DNA of 54,127 bases from Halomonas sp. UBA3074 (GTDB taxonomy: Bacteria; Pseudomonadota; Gammaproteobacteria; Pseudomonadales; Halomonadaceae): positions 1 to 54,127 of the forward strand of contig NZ_DFBS01000040.1 of assembly GCF_002366715.1 (NCBI RefSeq), written 5' to 3'. Positions 7,985-17,668 of this stretch are shown here, piece after piece. The notes under the pieces are model-generated. The model was not told where the DNA came from. It did no database searches and saw nothing but the letters and a program-made list of their open reading frames with translations. A program made the position numbers and the translations under genes. Position 1 is the first letter of the stretch. Each line of letters starts with the position of its first letter.

Positions 7985-10900
7985 ATGCCTAAGCGTACCG
8001 ACATCAACACTATTTTGATCATTGGCGCTGGTCCGATCGTGATCGGCCAGGCCTGCGAATTCGACTACTCCGGCGCCCAGGCGTGTAAAGCGCTGCGCGA
8101 AGAGGGGTACCGGGTTGTATTGGTTAACTCCAACCCCGCCACGATTATGACCGACCCGGCCATGGCCGATGCCACTTACATCGAGCCCATCACCTGGCAG
8201 GCGGTAGAGAAGATCATCGAAGCCGAGCGCCCGGATGCCATTTTGCCCACGATGGGTGGCCAAACAGCGCTGAACTGCGCCCTCGAGCTTGAAAAGCATG
8301 GCGTGTTGGAGAAGTTCGGCGTCGAGATGATCGGTGCTAACGCCGATGCGATTAACATGGCCGAAGACCGCGATCTGTTCGATCAGGCCATGAAGCGTAT
8401 TGGTTTAGAGTGCCCGAAAGCGAAAGTCGCCCACACTATGGATGAAGCCTGGGAGATTCAGGCTGAGCTGGGTTTCCCGACCATTATTCGTCCTTCTTAC
8501 ACCATGGGCGGCTCCGGCGGCGGCGTGGCGTATAACAAGGAAGAGTTCGAAGAGATCTGTACGCGCGGTTTCGAGCTCTCCAACAACCACGAGCTGCTCA
8601 TCGATGAGTCGCTGCTGGGTTGGAAAGAGTACGAGATGGAAGTGGTGCGCGACAAAAACGACAACTGCATCATCGTCTGCGCGATTGAAAACTTCGACCC
8701 CATGGGCGTGCACACCGGTGACTCCATCACCGTGGCCCCGGCGCAAACGCTGACCGATAAAGAGTATCAGATCATGCGTGACGCCAGCCTCGCGGTACTG
8801 CGCGAGATTGGCGTAGAGACCGGTGGCTCCAACGTCCAGTTTGGTATGGACCCTAAAACCGGGCGCCTAGTGGTGATTGAGATGAACCCGCGGGTGTCGC
8901 GCTCCTCGGCGCTGGCCTCTAAAGCGACCGGGTTTCCGATTGCCAAGATCGCCGCGAAGTTAGCAGTGGGCTATACCCTGGATGAGCTGCAAAACGATAT
9001 TACCGGCGGTCGTACGCCGGCATCGTTCGAGCCTTCTATCGATTACGTGGTTACCAAGATTCCGCGTTTTACCTTCGAGAAGTTTCCCCAGGCCAACGAC
9101 CGTCTGACGACGCAGATGAAGTCGGTGGGCGAGGTGATGGCGATTGGCCGTACGTTCCAAGAGTCGCTGCAGAAAGCGCTACGCGGCCTGGAAACCGGCA
9201 ACGATGGTCTCGATCCGATCATTACCGACTTCACGCCGGACAACATGGCGATTATCCAGGGCGAGCTGCAGGCCGCCGGTGCCGAGCGTATTTTCTACGT
9301 GGCGGACGCCATGCGTTCAGGCATGAGTGTCGATGAGGTCTTTGCGTTGACCAATATCGATCCCTGGTTCCTGGTGCAACTGGAAGATCTGGTGCTGACT
9401 GAAAGCGCCGTTGCCAAGCGCTCGTTGGCTGATTTTTCCGCTCGTGAGCTTTTCCAGCTCAAGCGTAAAGGCTTCGGCGATGCGCGCCTGGCCAAGCTGC
9501 TGAATGTCAGCGAAAAAGAGTTTCGTCAAACCCGTCAAGCTGCTGGTATCCGCCCGGTGTATAAGCGTGTCGATACCTGTGCTGCTGAGTTTGCCTCGGA
9601 CACCGCCTATATGTACTCCACCTACGAAGAAGAGTGCGAGGCGGATGTGTCTGACCGTCAGAAGATCATGGTGCTGGGCGGTGGCCCGAACCGTATCGGC
9701 CAGGGGATCGAGTTTGACTACTGCTGTGTTCATGCGGCGTTTGCCATGCGCGACGACGGCTATGAAACGATCATGGTCAACTGCAACCCGGAAACCGTCT
9801 CCACCGATTACGACACCTCTGATCGCCTCTATTTTGAGCCGGTAACGCTGGAAGACGTGCTGGAAATCGCCGACAAAGAGAAGCCGGTGGGCGTGATCGT
9901 TCAGTTCGGTGGCCAAACGCCGCTGAAACTGGCGCGCGAATTGGAAGCCGCCGGCGTGCCGATCATTGGTACCACGCCGGATGCCATCGACCGCGCGGAA
10001 GACCGCGAGCGTTTCCAGGTGATGATCGACAAGTTGGGTCTCAAACAGCCGCCCAACGCGACCGCTCGCAGCTTTGCCGAAGCCTTCGATAAAGCCGAAG
10101 CGATTGGCTACCCGCTGGTGGTGCGCCCCAGTTACGTGCTGGGTGGTCGGGCCATGGAGATCGTCTACGACGCCTCCGAGCTTGAAAACTACATGACCCA
10201 CGCGGTGAAAGTTTCCAACGATTCACCGGTGCTGCTGGATCACTTCTTGAGTGCCGCGATCGAGATCGATATCGATGCCGTGTCGGATGGTCAGCAGGTC
10301 GTCATCGGCGGCATCATGCAGCACGTAGAGCAAGCGGGCGTTCACTCCGGTGACTCCGCCTGCGCGCTCCCGCCTTACTCGCTGCCGGCGGATGTGCAGG
10401 ACGAAATGCGCCATCAGGTGAAGCAGATGGCGGTTGAGCTGGGCGTTAAAGGCCTAATGAACGTGCAGTTGGCCTGGCAGGATGGCGAGATCTACGTGAT
10501 CGAGGTCAACCCACGCGCCTCGCGTACCGTGCCCTTTGTATCCAAGTGCATCGGCACGTCATTGGCGCAGATTGCGGCCCGCTGTATGGCCGGTAAAACC
10601 CTGGCTGGACAGGGCTTTGAGAAGGAAATCGTGCCGCACTTCTATAGTGTTAAAGAGGCCGTTTTCCCGTTCAACAAATTCCCCGGTGTCGACCCGATCC
10701 TTTCACCGGAAATGAAGTCCACCGGCGAAGTAATGGGCTCTGGCGATACCTTTGCTGAGGCGTTTTTCAAGGCCCAGCTGGGCGCAGGCGAAGCCATTCC
10801 AGCGCTGACGGGCGAGCGTAAAGCGTTCCTTTCCGTGCGCGAGCCGGACAAGGCAGGGATTATCGAAGTAGGACGTTCTCTGTTAGCATTAGGCTTTACG

Positions 10901-11215
10901 CTATGTGCAACTCGGGGAACAGCGGCTGCTTTGGAAGCTGCTGGGCTTGCCGTGGAGCACGTCAATAAAGTTTACGAAGGTCGTCCCCATATCGTCGATC
11001 TGCTCAAGAACGACGAAATTGCCTACATTGTGAACACTACCGAAGGTCGTCAGGCCATTAATGACTCTTCGGTCATTCGCCGTACTGCTCTCTCGCGCAA
11101 GGTGCCCTATGCGACCACCTTGGCGGGCGCTAATGCTGTTTGCATGGCGCTTGAGTACGGTAGGGAAATTACGGTGCGGCGCCTTCAGGATCTGCATGCA
11201 GGAGCAAGTCAATGA
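7985..11215 (+). CDS. carB: Carbamoyl-phosphate synthase large subunit
   Basis: Makes carbamoyl phosphate from bicarbonate, ammonia and two ATP, with CarA. 1076 residues, close to E. coli. Two homologous ATP-grasp halves start with GAGPIVIGQACEFDYSG and GGGPNRIGQGIEFDYCC. The C-terminal methylglyoxal-synthase-like allosteric domain (from about residue 935) is where UMP and ornithine act in relatives. The ATG at 7985 is chosen over the in-frame upstream codon at 7949 because the conserved MPKRTDINTILIIG start is there. Its TGA overlaps the greA ATG. Confidence 0.98.
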   Translation: MPKRTDINTILIIGAGPIVIGQACEFDYSGAQACKALREEGYRVVLVNSNPATIMTDPAMADATYIEPITWQAVEKIIEAERPDAILPTMGGQTALNCALELEKHGVLEKFGVEMIGANADAINMAEDRDLFDQAMKRIGLECPKAKVAHTMDEAWEIQAELGFPTIIRPSYTMGGSGGGVAYNKEEFEEICTRGFELSNNHELLIDESLLGWKEYEMEVVRDKNDNCIIVCAIENFDPMGVHTGDSITVAPAQTLTDKEYQIMRDASLAVLREIGVETGGSNVQFGMDPKTGRLVVIEMNPRVSRSSALASKATGFPIAKIAAKLAVGYTLDELQNDITGGRTPASFEPSIDYVVTKIPRFTFEKFPQANDRLTTQMKSVGEVMAIGRTFQESLQKALRGLETGNDGLDPIITDFTPDNMAIIQGELQAAGAERIFYVADAMRSGMSVDEVFALTNIDPWFLVQLEDLVLTESAVAKRSLADFSARELFQLKRKGFGDARLAKLLNVSEKEFRQTRQAAGIRPVYKRVDTCAAEFASDTAYMYSTYEEECEADVSDRQKIMVLGGGPNRIGQGIEFDYCCVHAAFAMRDDGYETIMVNCNPETVSTDYDTSDRLYFEPVTLEDVLEIADKEKPVGVIVQFGGQTPLKLARELEAAGVPIIGTTPDAIDRAEDRERFQVMIDKLGLKQPPNATARSFAEAFDKAEAIGYPLVVRPSYVLGGRAMEIVYDASELENYMTHAVKVSNDSPVLLDHFLSAAIEIDIDAVSDGQQVVIGGIMQHVEQAGVHSGDSACALPPYSLPADVQDEMRHQVKQMAVELGVKGLMNVQLAWQDGEIYVIEVNPRASRTVPFVSKCIGTSLAQIAARCMAGKTLAGQGFEKEIVPHFYSVKEAVFPFNKFPGVDPILSPEMKSTGEVMGSGDTFAEAFFKAQLGAGEAIPALTGERKAFLSVREPDKAGIIEVGRSLLALGFTLCATRGTAAALEAAGLAVEHVNKVYEGRPHIVDLLKNDEIAYIVNTTEGRQAINDSSVIRRTALSRKVPYATTLAGANAVCMALEYGREITVRRLQDLHAGASQ

Positions 11216-11688
11216 ACAAGGTCCCGATGACAGTGGCGGGAGAAAGAAGCCTTCGTGAAGAGCTCGACCACCTTAAAAGCGAAGCGCGTCCGCAGGTGAT
11301 CGCGGCCATCGCTGAAGCGCGTGAGCACGGCGATCTGAAAGAGAACGCCGAATATCACGCCGCTCGCGAGCAGCAAGGGTTTATCGAAGGGCGTATTCAG
11401 GAGATCGAAAGTAAGCTCTCTGTGGCCCAAGTGATCGATGTCACGAAATTGCCGAAAACCGGCAAGGTGATTTTTGGTGTGACCGTATCGCTGATGAACC
11501 TGGATACCGATGCAGAAGTGACTTATCGCATCGTTGGTGAAGACGAAGCGGATATTAAATCCGGCCGTATTTCGGTGACGTCGCCCATCGCTCGTGCCCT
11601 CATCGGTAAAGAGGAAGGTGATGTCGTGGTGGTCAAAACGCCCGGCGGAGATGTGGAGTACGAAGTAGGTAGCGTCGAGCACGTGTAA
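11212..11688 (+). CDS. greA: Transcript cleavage factor GreA
   Basis: 158 residues, the normal length. The N-terminal coiled coil carries the acidic tip residues in the stretch HGDLKENAEYHAA, which enter the RNA polymerase secondary channel and stimulate cleavage of backtracked RNA. The C-terminal FKBP-like domain follows. The start overlaps the carB stop (ATGA), so it is probably translated as the last gene of carAB-greA. A strong hairpin terminator follows. Confidence 0.97.
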   Translation: MNKVPMTVAGERSLREELDHLKSEARPQVIAAIAEAREHGDLKENAEYHAAREQQGFIEGRIQEIESKLSVAQVIDVTKLPKTGKVIFGVTVSLMNLDTDAEVTYRIVGEDEADIKSGRISVTSPIARALIGKEEGDVVVVKTPGGDVEYEVGSVEHV

Positions 11689-11691
11689 TAA

Positions 11692-11738
11692 AAAACGCCC
11701 CTTCAATTGACCCAATGGGTTGGTTGAAGGGGCGTTTT
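11692..11738 (+). terminator. Bidirectional terminator between greA and yhbY
   Basis: AAAACGCCCCTTCAA at 11692-11706 pairs with TTGAAGGGGCGTTTT at 11724-11738. There are A and T runs on both flanks, so it can serve greA on plus and yhbY on minus. Confidence 0.88.
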
Positions 11739-11778
11739 CGTACGACGAGACGCTATTGGTCTGCGTTTCATTTAACGC

Positions 11779-12105
11779 TTAATGGCGGCCGTGGTGGTTC
11801 TCAAAGCGGGTAACATTGGAAAGCTTTGGGTTCACCTGTGGGTTTCTGCGGTACAGCAGCGCCATTTTGCCAATGGTTTGCACAAGGTCGGCACGGCTGT
11901 TGGCGATTAGTTCGGCTATCATGGCAGCCCGATCATCACGCTCAGGAATGGCGAGCTTCACTTTGATCAGTTCGTGATCGGTGAGTGCGCGGTTAAGTTC
12001 TGCGAGCAAATTTTCGGAGACGCCGTTCTCAGAAACGGTGACCACGGGGTTAAGATGGTGGCCAATGCTACGAAATGCTTTCTTTTGTGCCTGTGACAAG
12101 CTCAT
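11779..12105 (-). CDS. yhbY: CRM-domain RNA-binding protein YhbY
   Basis: 108 residues formed almost wholly by one CRM domain: KAFRSIGHHLNPVVTVSENG, the loop with KVKLAIPERD, and TIGKMALLYRRN. E. coli YhbY associates with pre-50S ribosomal subunits. It is divergent from rlmE, which modifies 23S rRNA; the same arrangement is common in gammaproteobacteria. A C-terminal tail rich in His and Arg is slightly longer than in E. coli. Confidence 0.93.
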   Translation of the reverse strand: MSLSQAQKKAFRSIGHHLNPVVTVSENGVSENLLAELNRALTDHELIKVKLAIPERDDRAAMIAELIANSRADLVQTIGKMALLYRRNPQVNPKLSNVTRFENHHGRH

Positions 12106-12219
12106 GGTATCTTGCGGTATCCCGGTTAGCGCTTAACGCTCCATCTTACGGTGAAATGCCACCGAGTGAAAGCGATCGCGTGAATGCGCCCATCTCTTAT
12201 TCCAGTGTTAGATTCCTAC

Positions 12220-12867
12220 ATGCAGCAAAAGCCCCCGAACCGAAAACATTCCGTCAGCAAGACCAGTAATAACTGGAAGAAGGAGCATTTTGACGACCAG
12301 TATGTGAAGCAGAGCTGGCAGGATGGCTATCGCTCCCGTGCCAGCTACAAGCTGATCGAACTGGACGAGAAGGACAAGCTGCTACGACCTGGAATGACGG
12401 TGATCGACCTAGGCGCAGCCCCCGGCGGGTGGAGTCAAATTGCCGCAGAACGGGTAGGGCCTGAAGGGGTGGTGATCGCCTCTGATATTCTCGAGATGGA
12501 TGCGCTGGCAGGCGTGGATTTCATCCAGGGGGACTTTACCGAAGAGGCGGTGTTGGAAGCGATCCTAAAACGCCTCGATAATCGCCGCGTAGACCTTGTG
12601 ATGTCGGATATGGCCCCCAATATGAGTGGTATGGCAGCCATTGATCAGCCCCAGGCGATGTACTTAGTGGAGCTAGCGTTGGAGCTTGCGCGCGAAACGT
12701 TGTCACCCGGTGGTCGATTTTTAGCTAAAGTATTCCAAGGGGAAGGGTTTGACGCTTACTTGAAAGAGCTGCGTGGCAGCTTCAACAAGGTAGTGACTCG
12801 CAAGCCAGATGCTTCTCGGGCTCGTTCTCGTGAGGTGTATTTTCTGGCCGAAGGGTTTCGCGGTTAA
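12220..12867 (+). CDS. rlmE: 23S rRNA 2'-O-ribose methyltransferase RlmE (FtsJ)
   Basis: SAM-dependent enzyme methylating U2552 of 23S rRNA in the assembling large subunit. The core starts at SNNWKKEHFDDQYVKQ. The SAM site is VIDLGAAPGGWSQ, and the catalytic K-D-K-E set is represented by SRASYKL, VMSDMAPNMSG, LAKVFQGEGF and REVYF. Two starts are possible, ATG at 12184 (227 residues) and ATG at 12220 (215 residues). Neither has a good SD; the shorter one fits the family length of about 209. Confidence 0.95.
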   Translation: MQQKPPNRKHSVSKTSNNWKKEHFDDQYVKQSWQDGYRSRASYKLIELDEKDKLLRPGMTVIDLGAAPGGWSQIAAERVGPEGVVIASDILEMDALAGVDFIQGDFTEEAVLEAILKRLDNRRVDLVMSDMAPNMSGMAAIDQPQAMYLVELALELARETLSPGGRFLAKVFQGEGFDAYLKELRGSFNKVVTRKPDASRARSREVYFLAEGFRG

Positions 12868-13152
12868 CGTATCCTGTGGTTCGATGCCCTTAAAGGCTGA
12901 CCTTGAAAGGGTGCAATAATGGTGCGTGTGGTTCATAGCCAAGATTTATCAGCGCAATTGCCAGACAGGCAAGCGCAACGTGTGTCACATTAGCGCTTTG
13001 CGCGCGTGGCACAGATGGCCCGAGGCATAAGACGCTTTGGCAATGGTTGAACGCTTGATGCTGCTGTAATGTCATAGCACTACGTTGTTTAGTAGCAGAC
13101 TTCACTGAGCATCAGGGTTTAACTGACGGATTCTTGTAATGAGGGTAGCCCC

Positions 13153-15162
13153 TTGAACGATATGGCGAAGAACCTGATTCTGTGGTTGGTCATCGCGGCC
13201 GTCCTACTGACAGTGTTCAATAATTTCAGTACGGAAAGCGCACCACAAAATACGAACTACTCTCAGTTCGTGCAGCAGGTGCAAAACCAACAGGTACGTA
13301 GCGTGACGATTGATGGTTACACCATCAGTGGTGAGCGCACGGACGGCTCTCAGTTTCAGACGATCCGCCCCGCGGCGGAAGATCCGAAGCTGATGGACGA
13401 CCTGTTGAGCAATAACGTGACGGTAGTGGGTAAAGAGCCAGAACAGCAAAGCATCTGGACGCGCCTGCTGATCGCTAGCTTCCCGATTCTGCTGATTTTG
13501 GGCATTTTTATGTTCTTTATGCGCCAAATGCAGGGCGGTGCTGGCGGTGGTAAAGGCGGCCCGATGAGCTTTGGTAAGTCGAAAGCCAAGCTGCTCTCCC
13601 AAGATCAGATTAAAACCACTTTTGCCGATGTGGCGGGCTGCGACGAAGCGAAAGAAGAGGTCGAAGAGCTGGTCGACTTCCTGCGTGACCCGACCAAGTT
13701 TCAGCGCCTGGGCGGTATGATTCCCCGCGGCGTGCTGATGGTAGGTCCTCCCGGTACGGGTAAAACGCTGCTGGCCAAGTCGATTGCTGGCGAAGCCAAA
13801 GTGCCGTTCTTCTCTATCTCGGGTTCCGACTTCGTCGAAATGTTCGTGGGTGTTGGTGCATCACGTGTGCGCGACATGTTCGAGCAGGCCAAGAAGCAGG
13901 CACCTTGTATCATCTTTATCGACGAAATCGATGCCGTGGGCCGCTCGCGTGGTACCGGCATGGGCGGCGGTAACGACGAGCGCGAACAGACCTTGAACCA
14001 GTTGTTGGTCGAGATGGATGGCTTTGAAGCCAACGAAGGTATCATCGTAATTGCCGCGACCAACCGTCCGGACGTGCTTGATCCGGCGCTAATGCGCCCA
14101 GGCCGTTTTGACCGCCAAGTCACGGTTGGTTTGCCGGACATTCGCGGTCGTGAGCATATCCTGGGTGTTCACCTGCGTAAGGTGCCGCTGGCCGACGACG
14201 TTAAGCCGCAGTTGATCGCACGTGGTACGCCGGGCTTCTCCGGTGCGGACTTGGCCAACTTGGTCAACGAATCTGCCCTGTTTGCCGCGCGTCGCAATAA
14301 GCGCCTGGTCAGCATGGAAGAGCTTGAGCTCGCCAAAGATAAGATCATGATGGGCGCTGAGCGCAAGTCGATGGTCATGACCGACAAAGAGAAGCTCAAC
14401 ACGGCTTATCATGAATCCGGTCACGCTATTATCGGTTTGGTCGTGCCTTCGCATGATCCGGTTTATAAAGTAACGATTATTCCTCGTGGCCGTGCTCTCG
14501 GCGTGACGATGTTCCTGCCGGAAGAGGATCGTTACAGCCTGTCGCGTCAGCAAATTCTGGGGCAAATCTGTTCACTGTTTGGCGGCCGAATTGCCGAAGA
14601 GATGACGCTGGGGCCCAACGGTGTCACTACCGGTGCTTCTAACGACATTAAGCGCGCCACTGAACTGGCCCACAACATGGTGGCGAAGTGGGGCTTGTCG
14701 GACGAGATGGGTCCGATCATGTACGACGAGGACGAGTCGCATCAGTTCCTGGGTGGCCCTGGCCAGGGTGGCAGCAAGATGAAGTCTGGCGATACCACCA
14801 CGCGGCTCGATAAAGAGGTGCGTAAAATCATCGATGATTGTTACGAGCAGGCGCGCCAAATCCTGACCGACAATCGCGATAAGCTCGACGCCATGGCTGA
14901 AGCATTGATGAAATACGAAACCATCGACGCCAATCAGCTGAAGGACATCATGGAAGGCCGCGAGCCGCGTCCGCCGGAAGGTTGGGACGATGGTGACTCA
15001 TCCGGTGGCGGTACGCCGGTGGGTGGTGACAAGCCTAACGTCCAGGAAACGAACGACGATTCGACATCGGATGCTTCTGGCAGTGACGACGGTGAAGAAG
15101 AGGATGACGACGAGCCTCGTCGCCGCCCCTCTGATCCTCTTGGTGGCCCTGCAGGCCCGTAG
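13153..15162 (+). CDS. ftsH: ATP-dependent zinc metalloprotease FtsH
   Basis: Membrane-anchored hexameric AAA protease that degrades misfolded membrane proteins and regulators. 669 residues: first membrane helix at about 6-24, periplasmic part, second helix near 104-124, Walker A GPPGTGKT near 198, Walker B CIIFIDEIDAVG, and zinc motif HESGH at about 420-424. The C-terminal tail from about residue 620 is extremely acidic (TSDASGSDDGEEEDDDEP) and longer than in E. coli, fitting a halophile. The TTG start at 13153 is chosen because GAGGG is spaced correctly for it and not for the ATG at 13162. The 285 bases upstream show no gene. Confidence 0.97.
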   Translation: MNDMAKNLILWLVIAAVLLTVFNNFSTESAPQNTNYSQFVQQVQNQQVRSVTIDGYTISGERTDGSQFQTIRPAAEDPKLMDDLLSNNVTVVGKEPEQQSIWTRLLIASFPILLILGIFMFFMRQMQGGAGGGKGGPMSFGKSKAKLLSQDQIKTTFADVAGCDEAKEEVEELVDFLRDPTKFQRLGGMIPRGVLMVGPPGTGKTLLAKSIAGEAKVPFFSISGSDFVEMFVGVGASRVRDMFEQAKKQAPCIIFIDEIDAVGRSRGTGMGGGNDEREQTLNQLLVEMDGFEANEGIIVIAATNRPDVLDPALMRPGRFDRQVTVGLPDIRGREHILGVHLRKVPLADDVKPQLIARGTPGFSGADLANLVNESALFAARRNKRLVSMEELELAKDKIMMGAERKSMVMTDKEKLNTAYHESGHAIIGLVVPSHDPVYKVTIIPRGRALGVTMFLPEEDRYSLSRQQILGQICSLFGGRIAEEMTLGPNGVTTGASNDIKRATELAHNMVAKWGLSDEMGPIMYDEDESHQFLGGPGQGGSKMKSGDTTTRLDKEVRKIIDDCYEQARQILTDNRDKLDAMAEALMKYETIDANQLKDIMEGREPRPPEGWDDGDSSGGGTPVGGDKPNVQETNDDSTSDASGSDDGEEEDDDEPRRRPSDPLGGPAGP

Positions 15163-15206
15163 AGGATAAGGTGGGGATGAGATAGTTAACCCCTCGTATG
15201 AGCCGA

Positions 15207-15236
15207 AGGCGCCCCGTCAAGGGGCGCCTTTTTTTG
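15207..15236 (+). terminator. Intrinsic terminator after ftsH
   Basis: AAGGCGCCCC, loop GTCAA, GGGGCGCCTT, then a T run. Perfect ten-base stem. Confidence 0.92.
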
Positions 15237-15287
15237 TTATGCTGTGCACATACACTGCAATGTTTCTTTTCTTGATCAGGCTGCAGC

Positions 15288-16202
15288 ATGAAATCAATGA
15301 TGGACACGTCTTCGACGCGAACCGCTGACAATGCTTTCCAACTGCGCTGTGGGCGCCACCTGCTAGATCTGTCCTTTCCCCGTGTGATGGGCATTCTCAA
15401 TGTCACGCCCGACTCTTTTTCCGATGGTGGGCAGCATGTCGCTTTAGATGATGCGTTACGCCATGCCGAGCGCATGCTGGCGGAAGGGGCGGCGATGATT
15501 GATGTGGGTGGCGAGTCGACCCGCCCTGGCGCTACCCCTGTCAGCCCGCAGGAGGAGTTGGATCGTGTCGCCCCGGTGGTGGAACTGCTGGTGCGCGAAT
15601 TGGATGCATTAGTCTCGGTGGATACCAGTTGCCCCACGGTGATGCGCGAGGCGAGTGAGCTGGGCGCTGGCATGATTAACGATGTGCGTGCATTAGAGCG
15701 CGAAGGGGCGCTATTGGCCGCCGTGGGCAGTGGGCTGCCCGTGTGTTTGATGCACCGCCAGGGCGAGCCGCAGAACATGCAGCAGGCGCCCGCTTATTCG
15801 CGCCCCATAGAAGAGGAAGTGACTGACTATTTAGCGCGCCGAGTGGCTGAGTGTGAAGCCGCCGGGCTGCGCCGTAACCGGCTGTTGGTAGATCCAGGCT
15901 TTGGCTTCGGCAAAAGCGTCGAACACAATCTACGCTTACTCAAATATATGGAGACTCTACAGTCGCTAGAGCTTCCCTTGCTGGTGGGTATGTCGCGCAA
16001 GAGTATGATTGGTAAGGTGTTGGGCCGCCCGGTGGAGGAGCGTCTCTCCGGTGGTTTGGCGTTAGCGGCCATGGCAGTGGAGCGTGGAGCGAATATTCTG
16101 CGTGTACATGATGTCGCTGCAACGGTTGATGCAGTCAATATGGCGTGGGCGGTACTACAAGAAGGCTGCGAGCCGCCGCTAAATAAGGAGTCTGACGCAT
16201 GA
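15288..16202 (+). CDS. folP: Dihydropteroate synthase
   Basis: Joins p-aminobenzoate to the pterin diphosphate in folate synthesis; target of sulfonamides. 304 residues, TIM barrel. Visible signatures are VMGILNVTPDSFSDGG, DVGGESTRPGA, LLVDPGFGFGK for pterin binding and VGMSRKSMIG. Compared with E. coli (282 residues) the N-terminus is longer; ATGs at 15297 and 15300 are alternative starts and no strong SD decides. The stop overlaps glmM (ATGA), as in many gammaproteobacteria. Confidence 0.96.
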   Translation: MKSMMDTSSTRTADNAFQLRCGRHLLDLSFPRVMGILNVTPDSFSDGGQHVALDDALRHAERMLAEGAAMIDVGGESTRPGATPVSPQEELDRVAPVVELLVRELDALVSVDTSCPTVMREASELGAGMINDVRALEREGALLAAVGSGLPVCLMHRQGEPQNMQQAPAYSRPIEEEVTDYLARRVAECEAAGLRRNRLLVDPGFGFGKSVEHNLRLLKYMETLQSLELPLLVGMSRKSMIGKVLGRPVEERLSGGLALAAMAVERGANILRVHDVAATVDAVNMAWAVLQEGCEPPLNKESDA

Positions 16203-17548
16203 CAAGGCGCTATTTTGGTACCGATGGTATCCGTGGCACGGTGGGAAAATCCCCCATTACGGCTGATTTTATGCTCAAGTTAGGCTGGGCGGCGGGGCAG
16301 GTGTTGCGCCGTGATAAAGGCCGAACGCGGGTGCTGATCGGCAAAGATACGCGTATCTCCGGCTATATGTTCGAGTCGGCTCTGGAGGCGGGGCTTTCCG
16401 CGGCCGGTGTCGATGTGTCGCTGCTTGGGCCAATGCCAACACCGGGTATTGCCTACTTGACCCGCACCTTCCGTGCCGACGCGGGCATCGTGATCTCCGC
16501 CTCGCACAACCCTTTTGATGATAATGGCATCAAGTTCTTCTCTGCTGAGGGCAAGAAGCTTCCCGATGACACTGAAGACCGTATTGAAGCCATGCTGGAA
16601 GCGCCGCTGACCACGGCGGAAGCCGCTCAGTTGGGTAAAGCAACGCGTATTGACGACGCCGCGGGCCGGTATATTGAATTTTGTAAATCCACGCTGCCTG
16701 ATCGGCTCAGCCTGCACGGCTTGAAAGTAGTGCTGGACTGCGCCCACGGCGCGACTTACCACATTGCGCCTAATGTGTTTCGTGAGCTGGGTGCTTACGT
16801 CACCACCATTGGTTCCGCGCCTGACGGTCTGAATATCAATCAGCAGGTGGGGTCAACGCACCCGGCGGCACTGCGCGCAGCGGTCATTCAGCAGAGCGCT
16901 GATTTAGGCATTGCGTTCGACGGGGATGGTGATCGCGTCCTGTTGGTGGATGGCGATGGGCGCGAAGTCGATGGTGACGATATTCTCTACCTGATCGCCC
17001 GCGACCGCCACGAGCGTGGTTTGCTGCAAGGCGGTGTGGTGGGCACGCTGATGTCTAATTTTGGCCTCTCCATGGCGCTTGATAAGCTCGGTATTCCTTT
17101 TGAGCGGGCGAAAGTGGGTGATCGCTTTGTGATGGAGCGCATGGCGGCCAACGGCTGGGAGCTGGGCGGCGAGTCGTCTGGCCACATTGTGTGCGGCCAT
17201 GTGCAGACCACCGGGGACGGTATCGTCTCGGCGCTACAGGTGTTGGCACTGATGATGCGAGAACAGAAGAGCCTGCCGACCTTGTTAAAAGAACTCGAAA
17301 AAGTGCCCCAGGCGCTGGTCAATGTGCGTCTGCCTGCCCAGGCAAGTGCGCAAGAGGTCATGGCTTCTCCCCCCCTTCAGCAAGCGGTGGCTGCGCTAGA
17401 GCATGAGTTGGGCGATGAGGGGCGCGTATTACTTCGCCCATCGGGCACCGAGCCATTGATTCGAGTAATGGTGGAAGGGCGTGCCCATTTGGACGTCGAT
17501 CAGTTGGCGCAAAGTTTAGCCAATCAAGTCCAGGCACTGCTCAAATAG
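16199..17548 (+). CDS. glmM: Phosphoglucosamine mutase
   Basis: Converts glucosamine-6-phosphate to glucosamine-1-phosphate for peptidoglycan and LPS precursors. 449 residues. The phosphoserine loop is GIVISASHNPFDDNGIKFF, the magnesium loop is AFDGDGDRVLL, the sugar-binding motif is GGESSGHIV and the C-terminal phosphate site is RPSGTEPLIRVM. Coupled to folP by a four-base overlap. Confidence 0.97.
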   Translation: MTRRYFGTDGIRGTVGKSPITADFMLKLGWAAGQVLRRDKGRTRVLIGKDTRISGYMFESALEAGLSAAGVDVSLLGPMPTPGIAYLTRTFRADAGIVISASHNPFDDNGIKFFSAEGKKLPDDTEDRIEAMLEAPLTTAEAAQLGKATRIDDAAGRYIEFCKSTLPDRLSLHGLKVVLDCAHGATYHIAPNVFRELGAYVTTIGSAPDGLNINQQVGSTHPAALRAAVIQQSADLGIAFDGDGDRVLLVDGDGREVDGDDILYLIARDRHERGLLQGGVVGTLMSNFGLSMALDKLGIPFERAKVGDRFVMERMAANGWELGGESSGHIVCGHVQTTGDGIVSALQVLALMMREQKSLPTLLKELEKVPQALVNVRLPAQASAQEVMASPPLQQAVAALEHELGDEGRVLLRPSGTEPLIRVMVEGRAHLDVDQLAQSLANQVQALLK

Positions 17549-17668
17549 ACGTTCCCAGCTAATCGGCATGGCTAGCTGGTTCGGTAAACCTATTGTGTGC
17601 TTGCAACAGCGGTTGTCTTGACAAGGCCGCTCCTATACCATTCGCTCCACCATGAGTGAGGAGAGTCG

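Noticed and set aside
9317..10201. 294-codon antisense open frame within carB
   Set aside because: Shadow of carB; composition is abnormal and there is no domain.
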